Positions 9,011-18,022 are shown, numbered from the stretch's first letter. The stretch: DNA of 64,000 nt from Chromatiaceae bacterium (GCA_024235255.1 JACKMT010000002.1:806001-870000); one strand, 5' to 3'. Translations and numbers: made by a program. The notes: generated by a model from the sequence alone, not told the origin.

Positions 9011-10864
9011 ATGCAAGTTACTTTTTTGGAGACGGGCCTGGATAACCGCCACAAGCGTCGGGTGTTGTGGCTATTGGTGTTGATCGCATTCGCACTAGCG
9101 CTCTGGCGGACCGAAAACTGGAACCGGGAAACAGCACTTGCCAACCTGCAGGAGAGCAGCAGGCAGGAGTTGCGCCGGTATGTACTGCATCTACAGGGAC
9201 AGTTGGAAAAGTATGAGTTCCTGCCTGGAGTATTGGCATCAAATAAACCACTGGTGTACCTGCTCCAACATCCGGGGGACCAGGAGCGTATTGTGGCTTT
9301 GAACAACTATCTTGAAACGGTGAATAAACTTACCGGTACCTCGGATACCTACCTGATGGATGCCAACGGCTTGACTATCGCTTCCAGCAATTGGGCGACT
9401 GAACGTCCTTTCGTAGGGCGCAATTTCAGTTACCGGCCATACTTTCAGCAAGCAATGAAAGGTCAACTCGGGCGTTATTTTGCACTTGGTACTACCTCCA
9501 ATAAACGCGGCTACTACTTTGCATATCCGGTCTGGTGGGACAACAGGATTTTAGGTGCGGTAGTCGTCAAGATTGACATGGCGCCGATTGAAGAGAGTTG
9601 GAAAGATACGCAACACGAGCTTTTGGTCAGCGATCCGGACGGTGTGGTTTTCATAACAACCAACAAAGGGTGGCGTTACAAGACATTGAACCCGCTGGCA
9701 CCCGAGGTTCTAGAACGAATCAGGAAGAGCCGCCGTTACGATAATGAAACACTGGAAACACTGCCTATTACCAGGATTGAAGCAAGAGGGGAAAACGCGC
9801 AGATTGTTAGAATTAACGAGGGCGTCGGACACGAATACCTGGTGCAGGAGGAGTCGATGTCTCACGCTGGTTGGCGCGTGCATATTCTTACCCGGCTTGA
9901 TCAGGTCAACAGGCATGTGTTGAACGCACTGGTGTTCGCTGCGCTGTTTTTCCTGGCCTTCGTATTGTTAGTGATGTTCTGGATGCAGCGGCGGCACCGT
10001 TTCCAGGAGAAGGCGAAGTTTGAACGCAAAGCGAAGGAGACGCTGGAACTGCGTGTGCGCGAGCAGACGCGGGATATTACCGAAGCCAATATCCGCTTGA
10101 CCCAAGAGATCGAACAGCATCGCAGGACCGAATCGGAATTGCAGCGCACCCAGAGCGAACTTATTCAAGCGGCCAAACTGGCAGTCATAGGTCAGCTGTC
10201 CACCGGTATCAGCCATGAACTCAATCAGCCGCTGTCGGCGATTCGCTCTTATGCTGACAATTCACTCGCGCTGCACCGGCGGGGGCGGGGTGAAGAGCTC
10301 GAGTGGAACCTTGCCCAAATTTCGGAACTGACCGAACGCATGGCTCAGATCAGTTCCCAACTCAAGCTGTTTGCCCGTAAGGCAGCAGTTAAAAAGAGCC
10401 CGGTATCGGTCACGGCCGTGGTCGAGGACTCCTTGCGACTGCTCTCCTCACGGTTGAAAAAAGTGAGAATAAATTGGGAGCCGCCAAAGAACTCACTGTA
10501 CGTGCTTGCCAACATGGTGCAACTAGAACAGGTGCTGGTGAATCTGTTCAGTAATGCGTTGCATGCAGTGGACAGCTCGCAGGATCCCTTGATAGCGATT
10601 GAAGTGAAAGAGAGCAGCGACGCTCAAAGCATCCACTTGGCGATCAGAGATAACGGTGAGGGGATTCCGGATAATTTACTGGAGCGTATTTTTGACCCTT
10701 TTTTCACCACCAAAGAGAAAGGCCAGGGTTTGGGTTTGGGGCTCTCGATCTCGATGCGGATCATTGATGCCATGGACGGTAAAATTGAGGCGCGGAATCA
10801 CCCGGAGGGCGGCGCACTGTTTGTCCTGAAGTTGCCTACTGCGCACACTTCGGAGGAGGTATGA
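9011..10864 (+). CDS. dctB: DctB-type sensor histidine kinase
   Basis: A membrane sensor kinase of about 617 residues. From the ATG at 9011 it has an N-terminal membrane helix (WLLVLIAFALALW), a periplasmic sensing region of about 260 residues of PAS/Cache type (SSNWATERPFVGRNFSYRPYF), and a second membrane helix. A coiled coil and the kinase core follow: H-box GISHELNQPLSAIRSY with the phosphorylated histidine, N-box NLFSNALHAVD, and G-boxes DNGEGIPD and GQGLGLGLSIS. This is the DctB family, which senses C4-dicarboxylates. A GTG at 8981 would add ten residues; neither start has a clear Shine-Dalgarno. The response regulator follows and the target transporter lies downstream. Confidence 0.9.
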   Translation: MQVTFLETGLDNRHKRRVLWLLVLIAFALALWRTENWNRETALANLQESSRQELRRYVLHLQGQLEKYEFLPGVLASNKPLVYLLQHPGDQERIVALNNYLETVNKLTGTSDTYLMDANGLTIASSNWATERPFVGRNFSYRPYFQQAMKGQLGRYFALGTTSNKRGYYFAYPVWWDNRILGAVVVKIDMAPIEESWKDTQHELLVSDPDGVVFITTNKGWRYKTLNPLAPEVLERIRKSRRYDNETLETLPITRIEARGENAQIVRINEGVGHEYLVQEESMSHAGWRVHILTRLDQVNRHVLNALVFAALFFLAFVLLVMFWMQRRHRFQEKAKFERKAKETLELRVREQTRDITEANIRLTQEIEQHRRTESELQRTQSELIQAAKLAVIGQLSTGISHELNQPLSAIRSYADNSLALHRRGRGEELEWNLAQISELTERMAQISSQLKLFARKAAVKKSPVSVTAVVEDSLRLLSSRLKKVRINWEPPKNSLYVLANMVQLEQVLVNLFSNALHAVDSSQDPLIAIEVKESSDAQSIHLAIRDNGEGIPDNLLERIFDPFFTTKEKGQGLGLGLSISMRIIDAMDGKIEARNHPEGGALFVLKLPTAHTSEEV

Positions 10865-10924
10865 TCGCACCTTATTTAGCGCCGACAATTGCACATCAAG
10901 CATTACTACGGCAAGCTTGATCGG

Positions 10925-12289
10925 ATGAGCACTAACGAAAAAGTTCTGTTTGTAGACGATGAGAAACATATTCGCATCGCCAACCGCCAAACGCTGGAGC
11001 TGGCAGGATTTGACGTTCAGTGTTTCAGCAATGCCGAACAGATACTGCCGATGCTCTCATTGGAGTGGCCCGGGGTGGTGGTCTGCGACATCAGAATGCC
11101 CGGAATGGACGGCCTGACTCTGCTGGATAAAGCCCGAAGCATAGACCGTGATCTGCCCGTGATACTGATCACCGGGCACGGTGATATCTCGATGGCAGTG
11201 AACGCCATCCGGGACGGTGCCTACGATTTTATCGAAAAGCCGTATGCGCCGGACAGGCTGGTTGAAACGGTTCGGCGGGCTATGGACAAGCGTAGTCTGA
11301 CTTTAGAAAACCGCAACCTGAAGACGGAATTGGAGGCCCAGAGCGTCCCTGGTCCCCGCATCTTCGGACGGACCCCGGCCATGCAACGAATACGCGCCAC
11401 CATCGCTCAGATTTCCGATACCAATGCCGATGTCCTGCTGTTGGGCGAGACCGGTACCGGCAAGGAGTTGGTTGCCCGCTCCCTGCATGAGCACTCCTCC
11501 CGTCGGAACAACAACTTTGTTGCGGTTAACTGCGGTGCGGTGCCGGAGAGTCTGATCGAGAGCGAGCTTTTCGGGCACGAAGCGGGTGCCTTCACCGGCG
11601 CCAAAGATAGGCGAATCGGAAAATTCGAACATGCCAACGGAGGCACGCTGTTTCTCGATGAGATCGAAAGCATGCCGCCCGCGGTGCAGGTTCGGCTGTT
11701 GCGGGTACTGCAGGAGCATGAAGTAGAGCGCATCGGCTCCAACAAGCTGATCAATCTGGATATCCGGGTAATCGCCGCCGCTAAAGTGGATCTCAGGCCG
11801 TTAACCAGGCGGGGCGGATTCAGGGAGGACCTCTACTACCGGCTCAACGTTGTGGTAATCGAGATACCGCCATTGCGGGAGCGCCGCGAGGACATTCCCC
11901 TGCTGTTTCATCACTTCCTGTTGGTTGCCAGCGCAAGATATCAACGCGAGGCGCCCGCACCAGGTGCCGATACCATACAGACTCTGCTCGGATACGATTG
12001 GCCGGGTAATGTGCGCGAGCTGCGCAATATGGCCGAACGTTATGTGTTGTTGGGAGAGAGCTGCGGCTATAGCCTGGAGCACTTGATGCATGGCAGTGCA
12101 GATGATGGTGCCATTACCATTACGCTGCCGGAACAGGTCGAGTGTTTCGAGAAAAGTCTGATCGAACAGGCGCTGGACAGCTGTAACGGCAGTATTAAGG
12201 CGACTATGGAATCACTCGGTGTTCCGCGCAAGACGCTCTATGACAAGATGCGCAAATATGGTCTCGATAAAATCAACTATAAACAATAG
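10925..12289 (+). CDS. dctD: DctD-type sigma-54-dependent response regulator
   Basis: About 454 residues from the ATG at 10925 (MSTNEKVLFVDDEKHIR); an upstream TTG at 10889 is less likely. Order of domains: receiver (phosphoacceptor Asp in VVVCDIRMPGMDG, Lys in FIEKPYAP), AAA+ sigma-54 activation domain with Walker A GETGTGKELVARSL and the sigma-54-contacting GAFTGA, and a C-terminal Fis-type helix-turn-helix (ATMESLGVPRKTLYDKMRKY). The protein should activate RNA polymerase-sigma-54 when phosphorylated by the adjacent DctB. A matching -24/-12 promoter stands in front of dctP, which supports this directly. Confidence 0.94.
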   Translation: MSTNEKVLFVDDEKHIRIANRQTLELAGFDVQCFSNAEQILPMLSLEWPGVVVCDIRMPGMDGLTLLDKARSIDRDLPVILITGHGDISMAVNAIRDGAYDFIEKPYAPDRLVETVRRAMDKRSLTLENRNLKTELEAQSVPGPRIFGRTPAMQRIRATIAQISDTNADVLLLGETGTGKELVARSLHEHSSRRNNNFVAVNCGAVPESLIESELFGHEAGAFTGAKDRRIGKFEHANGGTLFLDEIESMPPAVQVRLLRVLQEHEVERIGSNKLINLDIRVIAAAKVDLRPLTRRGGFREDLYYRLNVVVIEIPPLRERREDIPLLFHHFLLVASARYQREAPAPGADTIQTLLGYDWPGNVRELRNMAERYVLLGESCGYSLEHLMHGSADDGAITITLPEQVECFEKSLIEQALDSCNGSIKATMESLGVPRKTLYDKMRKYGLDKINYKQ

Positions 12290-12335
12290 GCTCTGACCCA
12301 GTGCCCTGCCCGTTTTCGAAATGACTCGGAAATTA

Positions 12336-12353
12336 CCCGCCGCTTGCGGCGGG
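12336..12353 (+). terminator. GC-rich hairpin after dctD
   Basis: CCCGCCGC (12336-12343) pairs perfectly with GCGGCGGG (12346-12353) around a two-base loop, 47 nt after the dctD stop. No T tract follows, so it may be a weak or rho-assisted terminator separating dctBD from dctPQM transcription. Confidence 0.5.
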
Positions 12354-12371
12354 AACAAAACCATGGGGTTT

Positions 12372-12401
12372 CCAAAGGGGTATGTGGTTCTACCCCCTTG
12401 G
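12372..12401. repeat. Inverted repeat upstream of dctP
   Basis: CCAAAGGGGTA (12372-12382) and TACCCCCTTGG (12391-12401) form an 11-bp inverted repeat with one mismatch around an 8-nt spacer. It lies about 240 nt upstream of the sigma-54 promoter, a distance at which enhancer-type DctD sites could act, but it may equally be an RNA hairpin. Function is not established. The rest of 12290-12729 carries no gene. Confidence 0.45.
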
Positions 12402-12640
12402 CCGTCAGTTGCCTTCCTAGAGCCACTTTAGGCTGCTATTGACCGGGAGGTCAGCCGCACTCCTCCCACAGTTGATTAAATACCCGGGAGTTGCATCCAA
12501 ATTTTCGGAATTCCGCCCCGGAGGAGTATCAAAATAGGCGGAAAACCATCCATTCTTTGCCTAATGACTCAGTTGGGTTCGCCAATAAATGTTTGTATTA
12601 CCAGTATAAAGTGGATTTTATTATCCTTCCCCTTGATAGC

Positions 12641-12656
12641 TGGCCCCCCCCTTGCA
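12641..12656 (+). promoter_or_regulatory. Sigma-54 (-24/-12) promoter of dctPQM
   Basis: TGGC at 12641-12644 and TTGCA at 12652-12656 match the conserved -24 and -12 elements. The invariant GG and GC doublets are at exactly the required spacing. The intervening bases are all C. A transcript would start near 12668, about 60 nt before the dctP ATG. The sigma-54 activator gene dctD lies directly upstream, so regulation by DctB/DctD is strongly suggested. Confidence 0.85.
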
Positions 12657-12729
12657 TTTTAACCTTGGATCAGGCCCGTTTTTGGCCAGATCCGTTCTAA
12701 AACATCAAATCACTGGAGGAGTGTTAGTT

Positions 12730-13716
12730 ATGAAACTACGTTTTCTAGCGGCTGCGGCTGCGCTTACCGCTACGGTATTGGCAGGCCCGGTTGCTGCAGA
12801 GCCGATTATCATCAAGTTTTCCCACGTCGTAACGGAGAACACGCCGAAGGGTAAGGGCGCAAATTTATTCAAACAGCTGGTAGAGGAGCGGCTGGCGGGC
12901 AAGGTGGAAGTGCAGGTGTTTCCGAGTGCCCAACTATTCGGAGATGCTGACGAGATCATCGCGCTGTTGAAAAACGACACGCAGATCATCGCGCCGGCGC
13001 TCTCCAAATTCTCCAAGTTCACCAAGGTCCTGCAGCTGTACGATCTGCCGTTCCTGTTCAACGATCTGAACGCGGTGGCCTGTTTCCAGGACTCGGCGTC
13101 CGGTAAAGAGATGCTCGACTCGATGAGCAGCAAGGGCATCAAAGGACTGGCGTACTGGCACAACGGCATGAAACAGCTCTCCGCGCCGGTGCCGCTGCGC
13201 ACGCCGGAAGCCGCAGCCGGGCTCAAGTTCCGCATCATGAGTTCGGATGTGCTGCAGGCGCAGTTCCAGGCGGTCAAGGCCAACCCGCAGAAGCTGGCCT
13301 TCTCGGAGGTCTATCTGGCGCTGCAGACCGGGCAGATCGACGGTCAGGAGAACACCTGGTCCAACATTTACTCGCAGAAGTTCTTTGAGGTTCAGCCCCA
13401 TTTCGTCGAATCCAACCATGGTCTGCTGGACTATATGCTGGTGACCAGCGAGCGCTTCTGGAAGAGCCTGCCGGATGACATCCGCAGCGAACTGGACAAG
13501 ATTGTGATGGAGGTGACCGCCACGGTGAACGATCTTGCGTCCAAGGAGAACGAGGATGCCAAGCAGCTGATCGTCGATTCGGGGAAAACCGAGATCATCC
13601 AGTTGACGGCGGAAGAGAAAGGGAAATGGCGGGCTGCGATGAAACCGGTTTGGGAGCAGTTCAAGGGTGACATCGGCGCCAATTACGTAGCAGCGGCCGC
13701 CGCCTGCAGTCAGTGA
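12730..13716 (+). CDS. dctP: TRAP transporter solute-binding protein DctP
   Basis: Periplasmic binding protein of a tripartite (TRAP) transporter, 328 residues. The ATG at 12730 follows the ribosome site GGAGGAG and opens a Sec signal peptide (MKLRFLAAAAALTATVLAG, cleavage near AAA-EP or VAA-EP). The mature protein shows the DctP pattern IKFSHVVTENTPKGKGANLF, LKFRIMSSDVLQAQF with the substrate-carboxylate-binding arginine, and FSEVYLALQTGQIDGQENTW. Closest in pattern to C4-dicarboxylate (malate, succinate, fumarate) binders; exact substrate is inferred from DctBD control. Confidence 0.93.
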   Translation: MKLRFLAAAAALTATVLAGPVAAEPIIIKFSHVVTENTPKGKGANLFKQLVEERLAGKVEVQVFPSAQLFGDADEIIALLKNDTQIIAPALSKFSKFTKVLQLYDLPFLFNDLNAVACFQDSASGKEMLDSMSSKGIKGLAYWHNGMKQLSAPVPLRTPEAAAGLKFRIMSSDVLQAQFQAVKANPQKLAFSEVYLALQTGQIDGQENTWSNIYSQKFFEVQPHFVESNHGLLDYMLVTSERFWKSLPDDIRSELDKIVMEVTATVNDLASKENEDAKQLIVDSGKTEIIQLTAEEKGKWRAAMKPVWEQFKGDIGANYVAAAAACSQ

Positions 13717-13788
13717 TCGCAAAGCGAGAGCAAATCACACCACTGTGGGTGAATTGAGCATTGTTTGTAGTCAAGGCGTTTAACACCA

Positions 13789-13817
13789 GCGGGGGTAATC
13801 CATAAGATTGCCCCCGC
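13789..13817 (+). other. Strong intercistronic hairpin between dctP and dctQ
   Basis: GCGGGGGTAATC (13789-13800) pairs with GATTGCCCCCGC (13806-13817), a 12-bp stem with one G-U pair and a 5-nt loop, in the 297-nt dctP-dctQ gap. No T tract follows. Such hairpins often protect the 3' end of a binding-protein mRNA or partly terminate transcription, giving more DctP than membrane subunits. That role is inferred; the rest of the gap shows no gene. Confidence 0.6.
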
Positions 13818-14013
13818 GGCTGCATGGCGGCAGCAAACCGCCGTTGCCGGCGCAGCCGATATTCACTCCCGGTGGTACCCTGAAGGAACAGCACAAAAAG
13901 AACCTGAACTGGAGTCTTGACCAGATGCTTAGAACCTGCGGGTTTCCCATTGACTGCCGTCAGCTCAGCATTTTCCAGTCCCCTTACAATAAAACCGCTT
14001 TCATGGTGATCTT

Positions 14014-14574
14014 ATGATCGGGAACTTCTTTAATCGTATTGAAGAGGCGCTGATCTCATTTCTGCTTGCGGCGATGACGATCGTAACCTTTACCCAGGTG
14101 GTCCTGCGCTATGTGTTCAACGCCGGCTTCGTGTGGGCGCTGGAACTCACCATTTTTCTGTTTGCCTGGCTGGTGCTGCTGGGCATGTCTTACGGGGTGC
14201 GCGTCGGCTCCCATATCGGTGTCGACCTGGTGGTCAAGAACCTGCCCCCGGTGCAGGCCAAAGTGGTCGGTCTGATATCGATTGCCCTGTGCATGTTTTA
14301 CGCGGCCGTGATGGCCTACGGTGGCTACCAGGACATCGACCTGCTGCTGCTGATCGGCATTGAAGCGGAGGATCTGCCGATACCGCTGTGGATTCCCAAG
14401 CTCATTCTTCCGATCGGTTTTCTGCTGTTGTTCCTGCGCTTTGCGCAGGCAGGCTGGAACCTGCTGACCGGCAAAGGCGGACTGCATCTGGCGGACGAAG
14501 CGGATGAGGCGATCGAAAGCCTGAGCGATAAAGGCGCTTCCGCAGAGGCAGAAGCGCGCAAAACCAAACAATAA
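14014..14574 (+). CDS. dctQ: TRAP transporter small permease DctQ
   Basis: A 186-residue protein with four predicted membrane helices, the small membrane subunit of the TRAP transporter. It shows the family pattern near the start (FFNRIEEALISFLLAAMT, QVVLRYVFNAGFVWALEL) and GVRVGSHIGVDLVVKNLP after the second helix. The C-terminal 40 residues are charged and cytoplasmic. It is followed by dctM after 27 nt. Confidence 0.92.
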   Translation: MIGNFFNRIEEALISFLLAAMTIVTFTQVVLRYVFNAGFVWALELTIFLFAWLVLLGMSYGVRVGSHIGVDLVVKNLPPVQAKVVGLISIALCMFYAAVMAYGGYQDIDLLLLIGIEAEDLPIPLWIPKLILPIGFLLLFLRFAQAGWNLLTGKGGLHLADEADEAIESLSDKGASAEAEARKTKQ

Positions 14575-14601
14575 TCGACCGCCAAAGAGGAAGCCAACGC
14601 T

Positions 14602-15900
14602 ATGAGCGCTGCGATACTTTTCATCCTGCTGTTCCTGTTCATGCTGATGGGGATTCCCATCGCGATCTCGCTGGGGCTCTCCAGCGTGATCACCATCATG
14701 GCCTTTGCGGACGATTCGCTGGCCTCGCTGGCCGACAAAGTCTTCCACACGATGCACCACTCCACACTGATGGCGATCCCGTTTTTTGTGCTCGCTTCGG
14801 CCTTTCTCACCACCGGCGGCGTGGCCCGGCGCATGATCCGTTTTGCCGTGGATGCGGTGGGCTGGCTGAAAGGCGGTCTCGGTATGGCCTCGGTGCTCGC
14901 CTGTATGCTGTTTGCCGCGGTGTCCGGGTCATCGCCGGCCACGGTGGTGGCGATCGGCTCCATCGTCATTGTCGGCATGGTCAAGCAGGGCTATCCGCAG
15001 CCCTTCGCGGCCGGCCTGATCTGCAATGCCGGTACGCTCGGCATACTGATCCCCCCCTCCATTGTGATGGTGGTTTACGCGGCCGCCACCGAAGTCTCGG
15101 TGGGGCGCATGTTCATGGCCGGCGTGATTCCCGGTCTACTGATGGGACTGCTGCTGATGCTGGCGATCTACTTCGCCGCGCGCAGACGCAACCTGCCCGC
15201 AGAACCCTTCGCCGGTTGGTCGGAGCTGAGCAAATCGGCAACCAATGCCTCCTGGGGACTGTTTCTGATCGTCATCATCATGGGCGGTATCTACGGCGGC
15301 ATCTTCACGCCCACCGAGGCGGCGGCGGTCTCCGCGGTCTACGCCGGCTTCATCGCGGTCTTTGTCTATCGCGACATCAAGATCAAAGAGGTGCCCAAGG
15401 TGCTGGTGGACGCCGCCAAGGTGACCACGATGCTGATGTTCATCATCGCCAACGCCTTCCTGTTCGCGCACGTATTGACCACCGAGCGCATACCTCAGCT
15501 GATTGCGGAGACCATTATCGCCTGGGGACTGGCGCCCTGGGCATTCCTGATCGTGGTGAACATTCTGCTGCTGATCGCCGGCAACTTCATGGAGCCTTCG
15601 GCCATCCTGCTGATCATGGCGCCGATCCTGTTTCCGATCGCCATGCAGCTCGGGATCGATCCCATCCATCTGGGCATCATCATGGTGGTGAACATGGAGA
15701 TCGGCATGATCACGCCGCCGGTGGGGCTCAACCTGTTTGTCACCGCAGGCGTCACCGGCATGTCGCTGACGGAGGTGATCAAGGCGGCGCTGCCCTGGTT
15801 GAGCATCCTGCTCATCTTCCTGATCATCATCACCTATATACCCGCAATCTCCACTTTCCTGCCCAATCTCTTCTTCGGACCGGAAATGGTAAGGCAGTGA
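14602..15900 (+). CDS. dctM: TRAP transporter large permease DctM
   Basis: The 432-residue ion-coupled translocation subunit of the TRAP system, hydrophobic throughout with about 12 helices. Conserved DctM elements are FAAVSGSSPATVVAIGSI, GTLGILIPPSIVMVVYA, GGIYGGIFTPTEAAAVSAVY and NMEIGMITPPVGLNLFV. Uptake by this family is driven by a sodium gradient. AGAGGAAG stands before the ATG. With DctP and DctQ it forms a complete transporter. Confidence 0.95.
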   Translation: MSAAILFILLFLFMLMGIPIAISLGLSSVITIMAFADDSLASLADKVFHTMHHSTLMAIPFFVLASAFLTTGGVARRMIRFAVDAVGWLKGGLGMASVLACMLFAAVSGSSPATVVAIGSIVIVGMVKQGYPQPFAAGLICNAGTLGILIPPSIVMVVYAAATEVSVGRMFMAGVIPGLLMGLLLMLAIYFAARRRNLPAEPFAGWSELSKSATNASWGLFLIVIIMGGIYGGIFTPTEAAAVSAVYAGFIAVFVYRDIKIKEVPKVLVDAAKVTTMLMFIIANAFLFAHVLTTERIPQLIAETIIAWGLAPWAFLIVVNILLLIAGNFMEPSAILLIMAPILFPIAMQLGIDPIHLGIIMVVNMEIGMITPPVGLNLFVTAGVTGMSLTEVIKAALPWLSILLIFLIIITYIPAISTFLPNLFFGPEMVRQ

Positions 15901-15944
15901 TGGCAGGCAGCACTTAAGTGTGGCTGTACCCGACCTTGTTAATA

Positions 15945-15961
15945 GGGGGCTTCGCGCCCCC
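15945..15961 (+). terminator. Hairpin after dctM
   Basis: GGGGGC (15945-15950) and GCCCCC (15956-15961) form a stable stem with a TTCGC loop, 45 nt after the dctM stop. There is no T run, so this is a probable but not classical terminator. Confidence 0.5.
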
Positions 15962-16098
15962 GCATGGGCAAATCGGAGCCAGATGGTCCGAAATGTGCCT
16001 TAGTTGATACTGCTTGCCCTACACTACTCCCAGCGGGCCGACAAATTGGTACAATGCGGCGGTTTTTAGTAATACCGAGCCTGCAGGAGTTCTGCACC

Positions 16099-16578
16099 AT
16101 GAACAAAGAAGTGATCAAGCCCGGAAAATTCGTGTCGCTTACCTACACCATCTCCGATTGCGATGGCAATCTGCTGGAGCAGAATGATATCCCGGTAAAC
16201 TATGTGCATGGCGGTGAGACCGAACTTATCGGCGGCATGGACCGCGCGGTTGCTGGAAAGAGTGCCGGCGAGCGGATTGAGATGGATATTCCCGTGGAAG
16301 ACGGCTTCGGTCCCCACGATCCTGATCTCACTTTTACCGACGACCTGGAAAATGTACCCCCCCAATTCCGCCATCTGGGTGCCGAAGTCCAGATGCAGAA
16401 TGAATCGGGAGAGGCAAAGATTTTTTATGTCACTCATATCGAGAACGGTAAGCTAACCGTCGATGGCAACCACCCGCTGGCCGGCAAACGTCTGCATGTC
16501 AGTGTGCATATCCTCGAAGTGCGCGACGCTACCATCGAAGATATGGCCCCAGCTGGTGGCGGCTGCAAGCTTAACTGA
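16099..16578 (+). CDS. SlyD-like FKBP peptidyl-prolyl isomerase
   Basis: A cytoplasmic FKBP-type prolyl cis-trans isomerase and chaperone of 159 residues. The ATG at 16099 gives the normal SlyD-type start (MNKEVIKPGKFVSLTYTI). The FKBP half-domain includes NYVHGGETELIGGMDRAVAG; the inserted chaperone flap follows (EDGFGPHDPDLTF to about residue 125); the fold closes with DGNHPLAGKRLHVSVHILEV. The tail ends GGGCKLN and is much shorter than the His/Cys-rich metal-binding tail of Escherichia coli SlyD, so nickel-handling is less certain. A longer open frame from 15964 is not supported. Confidence 0.88.
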   Translation: MNKEVIKPGKFVSLTYTISDCDGNLLEQNDIPVNYVHGGETELIGGMDRAVAGKSAGERIEMDIPVEDGFGPHDPDLTFTDDLENVPPQFRHLGAEVQMQNESGEAKIFYVTHIENGKLTVDGNHPLAGKRLHVSVHILEVRDATIEDMAPAGGGCKLN

Positions 16579-16657
16579 CCGCCAGCGCCCAGTTACATCT
16601 TAAAGAAATAGCGGCTGGCCGCCGCTTACTCTGCCAAGGGATCATCAGAGGGGTACT

Positions 16658-18022
16658 ATGAAACTAGGTGTCGTCATTCTGGCTGCCGGCCAGGGCACGC
16701 GCATGAAGTCGTCGTTGCCAAAAGTGCTTCATAAGCTTGCTGAAAAGCCGCTACTGGGGCATGTCATCGACACAGCGAGGACCATCGGTGTGGATCGAAT
16801 CGCCGTGGTTTACGGCCACGGCGGAGAACAGGTTCCGGCCGCTTTTCAAGCTGCCGATCTGCTTTGGGTGGAGCAGGCGAAACAGCTCGGTACCGGACAT
16901 GCGGTGGAGCAGGCACTGCCGGCCATGGATGGCATGGATCGGGTCTTGATACTTTATGGCGATGTCCCGCTAATCAGATCAGAAACGCTCGCGGCACTGC
17001 TGGAGGCCGGAAAAGCGAGCCCATTGGTGCTGCTTACGGCAACGCTTGCAGACCCTGCGGGCTACGGTCGCATCGTTCGCGATGAAAACTCAACTATCCG
17101 CTGCATCGTCGAACAGAAAGACGCCGGAGCGGAAGTGCTGGCCCTGCGCGAGATCAATACCGGCATCATGCTGGTGGATGGCAGCAGACTGAAAAGCTGG
17201 ATTGCGCGATTGGAGAATGACAACGCTCAGGGCGAGTTTTATCTCACCGATATCGTGGCCATGGCGGTGGCGGAAGGCGCCGAAGTTCGGTCGGCCCAAC
17301 CGAGGGATGTATGCGAGGTACAGGGGGTCAACGACAAAGTGCAGCTGGCAGAGCTTGAGCGCCACCTTCAGCGCAGCAGGGCCGAAGTGTTAATGCGCCA
17401 GGGAGTCACGCTGAGGGATCCTGCCCGTTTCGACCTGCGCGGCACGCTGATGGTGGGGCGGGATGTCGAGCTGGATATCAATGTACTGTTTGCCGGCGAT
17501 GTGGTGCTCGGCGACAACGTCAGGGTAGGCGCTAATACGGTCATCCGCGACAGCCGGATTGGCAGTGGCGTGCAGATATTTGAAAACTGCGTGATCGATA
17601 GTGCGGTCATCGGCGACTGCGCACAGATCGGCCCCTTCGCCCGTTTGCGTCCGGCTGCCAAGCTGGCGGCCAACGTCCACGTTGGCAACTTTGTGGAGAT
17701 CAAGAAATCTCAGGTCGACGAAGGCAGTAAAATCAATCATCTGAGCTATATCGGTGATTGCACCATCGGCAGATCGGTCAATGTCGGTGCAGGCACGATC
17801 ACCTGCAACTACGATGGCGCCAATAAATACCCTACTGTGATAGAAGATAATGCTTTCATCGGTTCCGATACCCAGTTGGTGGCCCCGGTGACAGTGGGCG
17901 CCGGTGCCACGGTCGGTGCTGGGTCGACCATCACCAAGGATGTCCCTGCCGATTCCCTGGCGCTCAGCCGCACCAGGCAGATCGGACGAAGCGGTTGGAA
18001 ACGGCCGGAGAAGCAGCGCTGA
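16658..18022 (+). CDS. glmU: Bifunctional UDP-GlcNAc pyrophosphorylase / GlcN-1-P acetyltransferase GlmU
   Basis: GlmU makes UDP-N-acetylglucosamine for peptidoglycan and lipopolysaccharide. It acetylates glucosamine-1-phosphate (C-terminal domain) and then transfers UMP (N-terminal domain). The 454 residues start with the nucleotidyltransferase signature LAAGQGTRMKSSLPKVLH; residues from about 250 form the left-handed beta-helix of hexapeptide repeats, with NFVEIKKS, NVGAGTITCNYDGANK and ending near KRPEKQR. Length matches the family (456 in Escherichia coli). glmS follows after 66 nt. Confidence 0.98.
   Translation: MKLGVVILAAGQGTRMKSSLPKVLHKLAEKPLLGHVIDTARTIGVDRIAVVYGHGGEQVPAAFQAADLLWVEQAKQLGTGHAVEQALPAMDGMDRVLILYGDVPLIRSETLAALLEAGKASPLVLLTATLADPAGYGRIVRDENSTIRCIVEQKDAGAEVLALREINTGIMLVDGSRLKSWIARLENDNAQGEFYLTDIVAMAVAEGAEVRSAQPRDVCEVQGVNDKVQLAELERHLQRSRAEVLMRQGVTLRDPARFDLRGTLMVGRDVELDINVLFAGDVVLGDNVRVGANTVIRDSRIGSGVQIFENCVIDSAVIGDCAQIGPFARLRPAAKLAANVHVGNFVEIKKSQVDEGSKINHLSYIGDCTIGRSVNVGAGTITCNYDGANKYPTVIEDNAFIGSDTQLVAPVTVGAGATVGAGSTITKDVPADSLALSRTRQIGRSGWKRPEKQR

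Noticed and set aside
12491..12700. 69-residue open frame upstream of dctP
   Set aside because: It overlaps the sigma-54 promoter, lacks a ribosome site and reads as non-coding sequence.
13808..14017. 69-residue open frame between dctP and dctQ
   Set aside because: It begins inside the stable hairpin at 13789-13817, has no family pattern and overlaps the dctQ start.
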